Below are positions 44,330 to 55,780 of a DNA stretch of 64,000 nt, in pieces. Origin of the DNA: Takakia lepidozioides. Its lineage: Eukaryota > Streptophyta > Takakiopsida > Takakiales > Takakiaceae. The translations under genes and the position numbers were made by a program. Location of the stretch: contig CM060733.1 of assembly GCA_030704615.1 (NCBI GenBank), positions 57,102,001-57,166,000 of the forward strand, given 5' to 3'. How positions within the stretch are numbered: position 1 is the stretch's first letter; each line of letters begins with the position of its first letter. The notes under the pieces are model-generated. The model ran no database searches, had not been told where the DNA came from, and saw nothing but the letters and a program-made list of their open reading frames with translations.

Positions 44330-44660
44330 ACAATCCTTTAATTAGACAGTGTGGTAGTGACGTTGGTGATGGTTGCAATCAGCACTTCTCAAAGATGTGT
44401 GGCATTCTACATGCGATGTGTGGTCAGCGAAGGCAGAGCCAATTGCAAATGGGCTCTCACATAGTCATAATTAGTGATCATCAGTCTATGTTCTGTGTCA
44501 TGAGTAGACAAGCAAAAAAGTGAATGGGAACAACAACAGCACACACTCAAGTATGTAGGCCTGCACTGCAAGTGCATCCCAGTGTGATAAGTACTAACTT
44601 AGCGCACTATAACAACAACGTCAGTTGTGATTAAGCGTCCAAGCTCCGTATACACAGGTA
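44330..44660 (-). repeat. Dispersed repeat, inverted partner of 33400-33870
   Basis: See the partner. The order of matching blocks is the exact reverse, including the GCGCACTATAACA block near 44600, which matches TGTTATAGTGCGC near 33465. Confidence 0.7.
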
Positions 44661-44724
44661 CTGACTTATTAGATTTTTTTTTGTGTCAAATTTATGAGTG
44701 ACGATATGATGGATACACTACTGG

Positions 44725-45590
44725 ACATCTAGCTCACCTCAATATTCTGCACAAAGTAATTAAAATAGACATGTATCTAGACAATATCCAAGAAAAATGC
44801 ATGCAACTTTTGGACCAAAAAGTTAGACATCTACGTACCAAGAACAAATTTTCAGAGTTTCTTCTAAATCTACACACATTGGAAATGTAGCTCACTTCTG
44901 TCTCTTTCAATTTGTACACAATTATAGTCATCCAGCTCACCAGATTACGATTAAATTAGCTGAACTGATTCGTGCCCGATCCGTGCTGACGTCGCTCCAT
45001 CGGCATGCATCTCGTTGTAGCCAAGGAGACCTGCAAATAGTGGTATAGAGATGAGACACGTCGATAGGATGGAGATGTTTAGATCGAGTAGTGTCATGTC
45101 CACCGCTGCTTTGAGAGCTCTGGTAGCCAGCTGCAAGTTTGTGCACAACTGAGATGGCTACGTTCGCTATGCTGAGCCACTATATATATGTCAGCGCTAG
45201 TTTGTGCAACGTTTCCGTCTACAGATGCAGATACCTACATCACTCAGTGAACTCCTTGTGTATCTCGCTTCAGGTACCTAAGGCTATGCGCACTGCAAAT
45301 CTTGGCAATTTCTTCCAATCTACAAACAGTACCGGACATCTAGCTAGTACACCTCAGTCTCTTCCAATCTGCAAACATGATGGACCTCAGATCAACTTAT
45401 TAGTTGAATATCACCTGGTGCTTTTTACACCGTGCGGATGTTGCTCTCGCCCGTTCATCTGGAAAATATCTGAGGAAAACGCAAGGAAAATGCAAATTAT
45501 AGAGGCTCTGGAAGACACAATTTTCGAGCAAAAAGGGTAGTTCCTTCCAATCTACATGCAAAAAGGGTAGTTTCTTCCAATCTAGCCTGA
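44725..45590. repeat. Rearranged repeat copies, including a single ~175-bp unit
   Basis: 44725-44945 is the inverted partner of 43120-43330. At 44942-45170 there is one diverged unit of the ~175-bp tandem family, with the ACCAAGATGG-type end block. The rest shows no gene. Confidence 0.6.
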
Positions 45591-45599
45591 ACGTTTGCT

Positions 45600-46150
45600 C
45601 ACCAGATTGATATTAATAGATTGAACTGATCTGTGCAGACGTCGCTGCAGCCGCCTGCATCTCAAAGGAGACGTGTAAATAGTGGTGGAGGGATGAGACA
45701 CGTCGATGGGAGGGAGACGCCTAGAGTACTGTCATGTCCACCCGCTGCCTTGACAGCTCTGGTGTAGCCTGAAAGTTTGCTCACCAGATTGATATTAATA
45801 GATTGAACTGATCTGTGTCGCTGCAGCCGCCTGCATCTCAAAGGAGACGTGCAATAGTGGTGGAGGGATGAGACACGTCGATGGGAGGGAAATGCTTAGA
45901 GTACTGTCATGTCCACAGCTGCTTTGACAGCTCTGGTGTAGCCTGAAAGTTTGCTCACCAGATTGATATTAATAGATAGAACTGATCTGTGCAGACGTCG
46001 CTGCAGCCGCCTGCATCTCAAAGGAGACGTGAAAATAGTGGTGGAGGGATGAGACACGTCGATGGGAGGGAAATGCTTAGAGTACTGTCATTTCCACCAC
46101 TGCTTTGACAGCTCTGTTGTAGCCTGTAAGTTTGCGTACAACGACACACC
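45600..46150 (+). repeat. Tandem array of ~175-bp units, array 2
   Basis: Three units starting at 45601, 45783 and 45957 (182 and 174 bp), very similar to array 1 at 39624. It ends in the same ACCGACCAAGATGG block. Confidence 0.9.
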
Positions 46151-46811
46151 GACCAAGATGGCGACGTTCGCTTTGCTGAGCCACGATCAGCAGCGGCTGG
46201 TTTGTTCGTTGTAGCTGCCCAGTAGCTGCTCACCACATGTTCTCCATCGAATAGCTGCATCGAATCTGCATAGGCGAAGTTCCCCGTCTTGCTCGGCTGC
46301 AGAATGGTCAATGGGCTTGATGTGGATCAATCCAACCGTTTTGTTGTTGTTGTTTTGTTTTGTTGCAAGTTCAGTAGTGAAAGCAACTAATTACATATCC
46401 TTCAAAAGAAAGTATTTGAATGAGCTTAAGATATATACCGTACAACACCAGCTGTAAGTTTGTTTTCAATGTGCAGTAAAAAGGATCCACCCTGAGTGGG
46501 GCTCACATCCTGAGTCCCACTACAAAATCTATGATATTATTTACATTTACTTTAATATTTCCAAACTGTTTTAGTTTGCTGAGCCATGATCAGCGCTGGT
46601 TTGTTGATTGTGTGATGTTTACATCTGTATCCCAGCACAGTTGTTTAATGTAAAGGACACTGGAATCAAACTTAGCCTCAACTTAGCACAATGCACGTGT
46701 GTTCCTTGCTCATTGCCGTTTGTATCAGAAGCCAGGATCTTCCCTTCGTTCTAGCTTGTTTATGAAGAATTCAAGTTGTGTGGTGTAATGTAACCCATAA
46801 ATTTATCATGA

Positions 46812-47102
46812 GTGCAGATTGGCAGACTAATTAGTGCTGATCAACCTCTACCACTGCGCCAAGATTATGAAACCCTCCGGACTAATTTAGCACAGGAAGT
46901 TACTGCAATCAAAAGCATGTTGAGATTGAAAGAGGTTCCAGTCAGCAACTGCCTTCAGAAGTTGGCCTTTACCTACACGCAGCATCACAGAGGATTGGCC
47001 ATGAAGAAGCCAAAAAGCCTAATTTTCTTTCCTGCAGATTACCTTAACAGCCCAGAAATTGTGGACTCTTGTGAAGCAAGAGTAACGGATGGTGTCACTT
47101 GA
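46812..47102 (+). CDS. Hypothetical ORF in a duplicated repeat
   Basis: A 96-codon frame containing HHRGLAMKKPKSLIFFPADY. The central part is repeated, with damage, at 40830-40920, so it belongs to the repeat and may not be a host gene. No domain is recognised. The surrounding block 46150-47050 pairs with 40341-41149. Confidence 0.3.
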   Translation: MQIGRLISADQPLPLRQDYETLRTNLAQEVTAIKSMLRLKEVPVSNCLQKLAFTYTQHHRGLAMKKPKSLIFFPADYLNSPEIVDSCEARVTDGVT

Positions 47103-47860
47103 ACCCCAAGGGCTACTGGTTATGTTACTTGGAACTTAACCTCATACAAGTTAACATGGAGATTAAGTCCACCATGTGTCTTTATATAATTACATGGTTC
47201 CAATGTTCTCTCATAGAAATGTTACTATGTGGGTTTCATGGCTTGGTATAAAACCAAATAAAAAAGATTTACGAAGTTGGTCACAAAATGGAGCAGAAGT
47301 ACAAGAAGGTTAGTAGACAGGCAAAACCTGCTGTACATTTTCCTTTGTGATTTTTTTGGGGCACTTTGAAGTAGAATTTACCCACTAGAGGCAGGAGCAT
47401 GGAACCCGAACCCTTGGTTCCAGTATTTTGCCATATAGGCCAATTTGTTGAACATGTTCTTGTCCCTTCGGTGAGATATCATCTAGGGTTGAAATGGAGC
47501 CAGGTAGTCATAGGGTGGAACCAGATGTTCCACGGGATGACAGCCTAGTGGAACCATGATTTGATTTGAGTAGATTGAGCAGATTTTTATTTAGCGCGGA
47601 CATGAACTTCCACAAACTTCCTACCTAGAAAGTTTCTGTAGTCAGTGCCTTCTCTGCTCCCATCCTGCAGGGACAGGGGAATGAGTATAAGAGAGGGAGA
47701 GGAGAAGGGAGGAGGGGGTTCCACCAGGTGTGTCATGACTTCAGCCACCATGACCAGCTCTTCTAGATAGCTATTATCTCGAGGAGGAAGGAAGAATGCT
47801 CAGTGAAACTAGTGAGGTTGTTGATGCAGGGGCACGCCGTTGAAATGCTACAAAGAATGA
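47103..47860. other. Repeat-derived, no gene
   Basis: Contains a third copy of the fold-back arm near 47660-47860 (GGGGGTTCCACCAGGTGTGTC, trimmed here to GGGTTCCACCAGGTG). No coding frame is supported. Confidence 0.4.
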
Positions 47861-49310
47861 TTAACAAAGGATGCACTCATATGCATGAGCTTTGTAGTTT
47901 GCTTAAGATCAGTCGTAGAAGCACACTAGTGCATTACATGTTCAACAAGAAGACAACATCACTACGCTAATCTATAGACTATGTAGATCCCACGAGCAGG
48001 AGCATGGAGGGAAAAATCCCCATTCAAAATAGTAGTCCAAGTGAAAGACAAATGTTACTAGCTAAGTCGTCTACTTGGACAGCCTGGACATATATCAAGA
48101 ATCAACTTGGCTACCAGGGAGTAAACACTAACACTAATCTTGAGATTAATCTACTTGAATATAACACTATGCTAGTGTATATTCTCAACACTCCCACTCA
48201 TTGGCTGCATGTGTTCATTGCTTGCAAGTAGAAATAATCTATCTCCTATACTCCCACTCAGTGTCTACAGACAATGTTCAAGAGGCTGCGAACGATGAAA
48301 CTTATCCGCTGGAAATGGTTTTGTAATAATATCGGCAAGTTGGTCAAGGGTATTGATATAGCTCATCTGAATGTCTCCTCGACCACGACGATGAAATTCA
48401 GGATTCTGCACAAGACGTATAACACTTTGATTGTCACTGTGCAACACCGTGGGGCTATCATGCTGATACCCGATGTCATGAAGAAGTCTACGAATCCAAA
48501 CAACCTCTTTGGCCGTTAAACAGGCTGCAACATACTTTGATTCGGTAGTGGATGATGTTTTATAAGCTTGCTTTATGCTAATCCAGGAAATTGGTCCATG
48601 GTTGAGAAAAATGAAGAGTATTTGATTCTTCTCCCCATGTATAACATAGTAGTTTGTAGAGCCTCGAAGGTATTTAAAAATATGCTTGACGGCTGTACAA
48701 TGAATCCGTATAGGATTTTATGCAAACTTTGCAATCGTACTGACTGCATAGGCTATGTTAGACCTCGATCCAAGCATGCATAGCAAACATCGGGCTACCA
48801 ACTACAGCTTGATAGGGAAAATCTTCTTCTCTCTCTGCAGCATCGTTGTCTCGGAGAAACTGTAAGTGCACATTAGGGTCAGCCGGTGTTGATACAAGAT
48901 ATGCATATGTAAAGCCGAACTTGGCTAAAATCTTTAGAATATAGTGTAGTTGATCGATGTAGATCATCCTCAGTTCCATGTTGCGTTTGATGTGAAGCCC
49001 AACGTAACAATTTGCATCTCCTGTTGTTACCTCAAAAACTTGGTTCAAGTAATCAACCATGTCTATGAGTTCATTTTTGTCTGTTGCACTCCCCAGCCCA
49101 TCATCTACAAACTATAAATATTGTTGTGACAAGCCTAGGAGGATTGGGACGACAGTAGATGCATGAATCGGTAGAACTTGCCTGTAATCCATATTTCACC
49201 AGGAAATTGTCAAACTTCGTATTCCACGCTCGAGATGCTTGCTTTAACCCATACAAACTCTTAAGTAACCTGCACACTTTAGTTTCCTGGCCAGGTACCA
49301 AGAATCCTTC
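47860..49310 (-). mobile_element. Second Copia element, truncated, minus strand
   Basis: From right to left: reverse transcriptase (KSLYGLKQASRAWNTKFDNF, then FVDDGLGSATDK after a frame change), the connecting region (VGLHIKRNMELR), and RNase H (HSDNQSVIRLVQNPE, LADIITKPFPADK) with the stretch between H-R and the tail deleted. A polypurine tract GAGTGGGAG reads 48192-48200 on the minus strand and is followed by TGTTGAGAATATAC, the probable start of the 3' LTR (48191 downward). Gag, protease and integrase are absent. It ends abruptly at a Gypsy fragment near 49310. Confidence 0.85.
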
Positions 49311-49313
49311 AGG

Positions 49314-49760
49314 TTGCTCGACTTTGATGATTCCATGTCAGTAATCCAATTGAGAATTGGAAGCACAGACTTGAATGATGTACTGATAGATGGAGGCTTA
49401 GGAGTGAATATTATGACAGACCAATTAAGGCAGAAGCTTGGTCTAAGTAACATGAAACCAGCCCCATTCACAGTAACAATGGCAGATCAAAGGAGTGTAC
49501 AACCATTAGGCTTGATAAGAGGAGTAAAGATACAGATTCAGAAGATGATTTTTTAAGATCACAGTGACTGTGTTGAAAATGGATGATGTCATGGAAACTT
49601 ACTCCTTATTGCTGGGTCGACCATGGCTGAAACAGGCCAGGGTATTCCATGACTGGATGTTAGAGGGTTGTTTGGGACTTAGACAATTTTACGGGTTCTG
49701 TGGGGTACCCTTAATTTTGCGCAGACCTACGGTGGTAGACTCAGACCAATACAGACCTTA
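49314..49760 (+). pseudogene. Gypsy-type aspartic protease fragment
   Basis: The plus strand reads LNDVLIDGGLGVNIMT (a D-G/S-G protease active site; here DGG), MADQRSVQPLGLIRG, and after a frame change YSLLLGRPWLKQARVFHDW, the typical end of plant Ty3/Gypsy protease domains. An in-frame stop lies near 49555. No reverse transcriptase follows. Adjacent Copia sequence is on the opposite strand. Confidence 0.75.
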
Positions 49761-49789
49761 GGGGTAACAGACACAGGCCTTAGGGGCGG

Positions 49790-49925
49790 TAGACAGGCTT
49801 ACACAGTCAGTCACAACCTTACACAGTTAGACACAGCTTGACACAGCCTGTCACAGTCAGTCACTGCCTTACACAGCCTATCACAGCCCGACACAGTTTG
49901 ACACGGCCAATCACAGCTAGAGAAC
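49790..49925 (+). repeat. Short tandem repeat (GACACAGCYT-like)
   Basis: About twelve 10-11 bp units alternating TCACAGnCnG and GACACAGnnT. They lie immediately downstream of the Gypsy fragment. Confidence 0.8.
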
Positions 49926-50472
49926 GACATCTGCAGAGGGAACGTGCATTTTATCTTGGATCACAGTTAGTTAGTTAGGCGGTTAGAACAGCTTGTAGGT
50001 AGAATAGGCAGAGTAGCGACATGGAGGGGGTCACTTCTGAGATCACTTCTTGGACATCCCTTGAGGAGATCAAGCGGAGAGCATGATCTTGGAGCACAGG
50101 GATGGAGATTACACAGAGGAGGAGATACGACAAGATGATGCTTGATTCATGCAAGCTGTAGAAATGCACTGTAGAGCAGATTAGAGACACCATGGCTTCG
50201 GCTTGATACATGATAAATATTAATATGATTCATATTTCATATTCACGCCGTGTACAGAGATATGAGTGAAGTTGTGGAATGAATGCTTGAGTAGTTTAAA
50301 CATGGTAGATTGCAAAAGCAATCTGATACTTAATCATAGACAATAAGGTAAATTGCTAACATGAATGCGAGAAGGAATACAAATAGGAAGCACCCCCATG
50401 ATACACTAGTTGTAGGTCATAACTGATTGTCCTGAGCGGGCTCAGTACTTAGAGATTTCCAACTCTTCTATC
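49926..50472. other. Intergenic, no gene
   Basis: No recognisable coding frame, repeat partner or RNA gene. Confidence 0.3.
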
Positions 50473-51480
50473 TTGGAGTTTTCACCTCAGATAGCTAAGG
50501 GATGGGTGAGTAAAAGCTGCTCGACAACTTGGTCCAAACTCACCAGCCCTATAGGCGGCTATGTAAGAGGACCAAGCCGTAAAGCCGTCGAGGCCTCCAC
50601 GCCCTCGAAAGAGGCTGGGGATGAGCCTCCACTTGAGGGTGGTGCACCCAATGTTCAAGTGGACGCCACCCCACGGGCTGATGGAGGGCCCTGACTTTTA
50701 CGCGGGGAAGCGCATTCTCAGATCTGGCGCCATGTATGGGCAACTTGATCTTAGCCCCACCGCCAATGTCTTTTCCCCTTCTTCTGCAGCCAAGAGGGCT
50801 TATAAAGGGGGGGTTCAGAAGGGGGTGGGTTCCTCCTCACCTTGGGAGAAGAGGGAGGCTTCAAAGGAGGCCGCAATGAGGTGGAAGGAGGAGGAAAGGA
50901 AGAGGGAGAAAGATAAGAAGAGGGAAGAGGGAAATAAGGGGGCATGGGAAATGGAGGGGGAAGAGGAGAGGGCTACACTGGCTTTGGAGGGCCCCTTGCG
51001 AAGTCCGTCGCCAGAACGGTCAATGAAAAAGATCCTGGACCCTGGACTTTGGGGCGCCGCCTGCGAGCCTATTGGGTGCATGGGATAGGCTTCCACCCTT
51101 ATTCCGAGAGGGCGTTATGGGGGGTGCACCACAAGCGGGGATCGAGGGCAACATTGAGGTCATGGACGCAAAGGTGAGCCTCTTTCCTTCACCTTTTTTT
51201 CTTTCATTTGCCTTTCATTTTGTTTCTGATTTGTTTCTAATTTTGTGGGTTTTGTATTCAGGATCTTGGCGCATTCGTGGCTAAGCTTGTGGCAGGTAGT
51301 GGGATTGCCACCGACAAAGCAGGGGACAGTGATGGTGCCTACCCGTGGGGATGGTAAGAGGAAGAGGAAAAAATGTCGTGTCCCCGAGGTTCCCCTAATC
51401 ATCAAGGAGAGCAAGGTTGCTCACGTCAATGACGTCACGTCAGTTTGCCGAAAAATCAGTAAAACATGAGTTAGGTGAAA
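50473..51480 (+). pseudogene. Diverged homologue of the gene at 7085
   Basis: Matching blocks in the same order: DFYAGKRILRSGAMYGQL (EMYLGKHITRSGARYGHL in the other copy), SPSSAAKRA (TPSSAAKAA), a Lys/Glu-rich stretch, KKILDPGLWGA (KKGLDYGAP), LPPLFREGV (LPVALREGI), and after an intron from the donor at 51174 to an acceptor near 51262, KRKKCRVPEVPLII (KKRPRSPEIPFTI). It has a frame change near 50694 and a TAG-type break near 51080. The later exons with the Transposase_24-like domain are missing. It lies just upstream of hairpin minisatellite B. Confidence 0.55.
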
Positions 51481-51603
51481 CATATGTCACGTAGGTGGAC
51501 ACGTTGTATTCCAAGCGACACCTTGGCAAGTGAATGAATTGTTTTATAAATTACTCCATCCGTCAATATTTGAGGTCATTTTTAAATCATTATTGTTAAA
51601 TTG

Positions 51604-52195
51604 GTGCGACCTCCAAATGGTGGTGGTCGCAGAATTTATCTTATTTTTTAATAGTTGCGACCACCAGCAGAGGGGTTGTCGCAGCATTTTTTGTTTTTTA
51701 AAAATAGATGCGACCACCAGCAGGGGTGGTCGCAATTTTTTTTTTCTTAAATAGTTGCGACCACCAACAGGGGTGGTCGCAATTTTTTTTTTCCTTAAAT
51801 AGTTGCGACCACTGCTACTGTTGGTCGCACAATTTTTATTTTATTTGTAATAGGTGCGACCACCATCAAAGGAGTGGTCGCAACATTTTTTTATTTTTTA
51901 ATATCTACGACCACCAGCATGGGGGTGGTCGCAACATTTTTCTGTTTTTTTAATAGGTGCGACCACCACCAGGGGGTGGTCGCAGCAATTTTTTTATTTT
52001 TTTTTTAAATAATCTTTGTGACCACGAGCATGGGGTGGTCGCAGCATTTTTTCTTTTTTTAATAGGTGCAACCACTAGCAGGGGGGTGGTCGCAGCAATT
52101 TTCTATTTTTTAATATCTGCAACCACCAGCATGAGGGTGGTCGCAGCAGTTTTTTTTTTAAAATAACATACGACCTGGAGCGGTCGCAGCATTGG
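51604..52195. repeat. Hairpin minisatellite, copy B
   Basis: Twelve units of 47-59 bp. Each has arms TGCGACCACC and GGTGGTCGCA around AGCAGGG-like loops and a T-rich spacer. Arms are better conserved than spacers, and compensating loss is seen in a few units. The array ends 42 nt before the TATA box of the hAT gene. Confidence 0.9.
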
Positions 52196-52236
52196 ATTAT
52201 GATTCGTCGAGTGTGTGAGGCTTGGAAGCTGGAGGG

Positions 52237-52245
52237 TATATAAGG
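52237..52245 (+). promoter_or_regulatory. TATA box of hAT transposase gene
   Basis: TATATAAGG, about 318 nt upstream of the hAT ATG at 52555, directly after minisatellite B. The same arrangement (hairpin array then TATATAAGG) occurs on the minus strand at 11525-11536. Confidence 0.5.
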
Positions 52246-52554
52246 TGGTTCCATGCTCCTCACTTCTTTTGTGGCAAACACTTTTGTGGTGAGTGAATGT
52301 TCTCTATTCCTTAAGCAAGAGTGTAAGCCCAAGAGGAGGGTGCGGACCGTTTGCTGTTGTGGCTTCCACCAGAGCCACTGCAGCAAATTGTCGAAAAGCA
52401 CAATATTACATGGTGCATTGATCCACTTGGATTGATGACGTAGTGTTGGGCCATCGCATTCTGTTCTAATTTCTATTGCTCTTGACAAATCTACCAAGTA
52501 CACTAGTGTTCTTTGTTCAATCTTAAGTCTGTGGTTAGGGTTTTGGGTGTGAGG

Positions 52555-53334
52555 ATGAGGGAGGAGTGGATCCCTTGGTTCACCGTAGACCCGCACAAAA
52601 AAGACGGTGTTCAATGCAATCATTGAAGCTAGCGGGTCGCAAAGATCGCATGTTATATCACATCGGCTATAGAGATGGGAAGAATGCAAGGGTTAGTTTG
52701 TGCCCAAAAGCCTCCATGCGAGTGAAAGCCCACTCTGCCCAATGTGGAGGCAATATCCCACCGTCTCTTGATGTGGCCGCAGCTTCTGAGCCAAACACTC
52801 CAGGTTTGAATCAAAATGTCCCTCAGAGTTGTACCCAAGGGGATTCTTGCGAGGCGTCTGCTGTTCGTGGAGAAGCCGGTGGGTCAGGAGCAACACCCGA
52901 TTATACACCAGCACTTGTACGGACCAGACCATTGAAACAACAATCAATGCAAGAAGGCTTAAATTTGTCGCACATGAGGACTCTGGATAAGAAGTGGGCC
53001 CAATTTTTCTACGAGGCTAATATTCCGTTCAATGTCTCGAGGCTTCCTGCGTTTGTGGCTGCTGTCAAAAAGCCACGTCCGATTCCAAGTCCACATACAC
53101 ACACCTTCGAGTTATCGCGATCTCCGCACAGGATTGCTAGAAGATGCTATGTCTGACCTCACCCAAAAGGTGAATGAAAAGACAGGTGATTCTCTCCGGA
53201 AATATGGAAGCACTACATGTGCGGACGGTTGGAGTTCTGTTACTAACCATTTGGATGGGCAACCATCCGTTGGCCCATTGAACGAATTTCGATTGATCTT
53301 ATATTACGCTCGGGCCTCTTCCATGGTATATTGA
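52555..53334 (+). pseudogene. hAT transposase fragment (BED finger and DUF659)
   Basis: The ATG at 52555 starts MREEWIPWFTVDPHKK, then VQCNHC, where a one-base loss shifts frame. The next frame gives KLAGRKDRMLYHI and VSLCPKAS, completing a C-x2-C...H...C BED-type zinc finger of plant hAT proteins. A linker is followed by KKWAQFFYEANIPFNVSRLP, and after a second frame change SYRDLRTGLLEDAM and GSTTCADGWSSVTNH, the DUF659 core containing the first catalytic-region Asp. It stops at 53334, so the rest of the RNase H-like fold and the C-terminal dimerisation region are missing. A possible last exon lies at 53941-54072. Confidence 0.8.
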
Positions 53335-53344
53335 ATATACTGGT

Positions 53345-53870
53345 CAAGTCTCAAAGCAAACCAAAATCATTTGGAAGCAAATGATTTATTCGTCTGTTCA
53401 TTTATTTGTGATTAATCGTTAATGGTGAAAAGGATAAACCAAAGGTTCCTTGATCAAAAAAAATTTGAATGATTTGAAATTTTGCCAGTATGTTCTACAT
53501 GCCTCTTACATGGACAGGACAAGTATGAGATTAATCAAAAATGGTTCATAGGAGAAACCATGGTTACTTGATGTGCCGATTTCTGAATGCTTTCAAACTT
53601 TGTCATTGCATTGTACATGCCCTCTTAAAGGTACCGGACAAGTATGAGTTTGATTTAAAATATTGCAATGGGTGAACCAATGGTATCTTCATTTAGCAAT
53701 TTTTGATTGTTTTGAAACTTTGCCAGTATATTGTACATGCCGTCAAACAGGTACCGAACAAGTATGAGGTCATTCAAAAATGGTTCAAAGGATGAACCTC
53801 GTATTTCCAAAAATTACGTAGACTATACAGTGGGTTGCACATTTAAGTTTTCGCAACTTGAGACCTTTGG
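53345..53870 (+). repeat. Tandem ~120-bp repeats, four decayed units
   Basis: Units share TTGAAACTTTGCCAGTAT, TGTACATGCC, GGTACCGGACAAGTATGAG and AATGGTTCAAAGG. They start directly after the hAT fragment, where the rest of the transposase would be expected. Confidence 0.75.
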
Positions 53871-53940
53871 CCTACTCCCTACGTTTCTAGCTTTTCCAGT
53901 CATCTTCATCTAGATTTATTTCTTTATTGTCGTCATCTCC

Positions 53941-54072
53941 AGATGTTGATGAAGATGCTCCGGGTGTAAAAGACGTGCCTCCACCAGTACGGAGAACTCG
54001 AGCCTGGGCTCGAGTAGTCAAAGAGAGACTAGTGTTGTGTGGTCCACCCTTGCCATCATCCGTAGCGTTCTA
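53941..54072 (+). pseudogene. Possible terminal exon of the hAT gene
   Basis: A plus-strand open frame reads DVDEDAPGVKDVPPPVRR, then TRAWARVVKERL, to a TAG at 54070. It is acidic then basic, without a known domain. Assigned to the hAT gene only by position. Confidence 0.25.
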
Positions 54073-54960
54073 GGAGAGTGCTGACTCTCTTCCACATTTG
54101 CCAGAGCCGGGTTTGTTGCTCTTGCTACGGCTTCATGCAATTTTTCAATTAAATCCGATATGTTTGGAAGTGACAAGAACATCCATGGAATAGGGGCAAC
54201 TTGGTCACGTCATGTGTTCTGCCAATACTTTACAACACTCGTGATGGTAGCCTTGAAATTGTCCAACACCTCCTCCTGCTGGGGGTCTCTGCGCAACTCT
54301 GGAAGAAATGGCCCTTCATCCCGACGAGGCACCCAATTCATATCTTCTTAACGGATGCTAGCGGCCTCCAACTCCTTTAGAAATAAGTCTCTCCCAATCG
54401 GTTCGCGATTGTATGGGTCGTTTTCCGCTGGCACCCATGGATCCTCAGGTAGTCGGAAGAATCTTTGTTTGGTACAGCTCCAATGCCCTCCCAAGTTCCG
54501 GTAAAAAAACTCCCTTTGGACTGGGTCTCGTATGTCTTTAGTGCGCATGGTTATTTCCCAGTTGGATGTCACCCAAAAGGTCACCAGATCTTTAACCCTA
54601 GTTAACGTCTTCGCATCCATGGCATGCATCTATTTTGGAGCATCCCATGTCATTGTCTCTCCCCAGTGCTGTCAATTTAAAAAATCGTAAGGCGATACAT
54701 CCAATGGCATGTTGTACCGGTTGTACTCGTATCCCGTGGGCATATTGTCTTGCAACCCAAACAACTCATAGAAACGTCGATGGATTGGTCCACGACAGTC
54801 AGGGCATTGGCTGGCTCGCATGGCTGCCGATATGAGACATGCGGGATGGAACAAATGGCCACATGAACCAAGCATATAACCTCAATCTGGTCCGTAAGGG
54901 TTTAGGCACATTGTACACACCGTACCGTCTGTTACCCATGACGCTGGATTGCTCCGTGGT
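54060..54960 (-). pseudogene. RING-finger gene with multiple in-frame stops
   Basis: One minus-strand frame stays readable across about 300 codons and at least five stops. It begins with a RING-H2-like finger: CTMC, then (after a TGA) LGSCGHLFHPACLI and CPDCRG, giving the C-x2-C, C-x-H-x2-H-x2-C and C-x2-C ligands. Downstream are a Trp-rich segment (NWEITMRTKDIRD, RNLGGHWSC) and a helical tail (LIEKLHEAVARATNPALA). All stops fit single transitions from CGA, CAG, CAA or TGG. RING proteins of this kind are usually ubiquitin ligases. The downstream domain is not recognised, and the gene may be transposon cargo. Confidence 0.55.
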
Positions 54961-55780
54961 ATCCACGTCCGTTTATCCTCATAAATATTGGATGACATCC
55001 TCGGCCTGCTGTCCCAGTCCTCCTCTACTTCCAAATCTCAGTTTATGCTCTTATTGGTATCGGAGAGGGTTGCTATTCCATATGCACAGGTTGCGTGCAT
55101 GCATGCACAAAATCCCTTATTATATATGCATGTGACAAATTTGTATGCACACATTGTAGATTGTATGCAGTGGAGTTATATAACATAGAATACGACGTAT
55201 TTATTGCATATGCAAATGTTAAATCATATGTATATAGAAAAAATAAAAATAAAAAAAATAAAAAAAATCTTAGCTAACAAAATCAGTAGTCAATGGTCAA
55301 AGATGCATGTGACCCTTAACTCCACTAATGCACCACCTTAAACTGAAGAGAATACAAGATCCCTGGCCAAAGTAATAGTTTGCAAACTTGTATTCAAGGA
55401 AAACGGTTTCATATTAACCAAAATATGGACTTTTGTACTAACAAATGCATATGTGTTATGTTTGGAACCACCACATTGTATGTTTGTTTGTAATGCCAAG
55501 CAGTTCTATAATTTGAAAACTTGTATGACAGGTACACAAGTTCCATTTTAACCAAAATAGGAACTTTTGTACTAACAAATGTTATGTGTTATGTTTGGAA
55601 TAAAGTAGTAACAAGATAATTACATGTCACATGCATGAAAATGAACGGCACAAGTTAGAGGTTCTTTTTTTGTGCATTTCATGTGTCACTAAGAAGTTGA
55701 ACTAGGGTCCTTCTTTAGCATAGCCCTAACCTCTAACTAGCTAAGGGAAGGTTGGTGGATCTCATAAGCCCCGGCGCATC
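54961..55780. other. Region left of the transposase, with a direct repeat and a SINE-like sequence
   Basis: An imperfect 60-bp direct repeat occurs at 55408-55467 and 55540-55598 (ACTTTTGTACTAACAAATG). A tRNA-like B-box (minus strand, TAGTTCAAC at 55696-55707) marks a SINE-like sequence at about 55660-55770. The left terminus of module copy 2 should lie here, but no terminal inverted repeat could be confirmed without the right end. Confidence 0.4.

Noticed and set aside
51604-52195. CRISPR-like or integron-like array (regular palindromic repeats with spacers)
   Set aside because: The spacers are T-rich low complexity and similar to one another, there are no cas or integrase genes, and the context is a plant genome with hAT sequence. 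It is a hairpin minisatellite.
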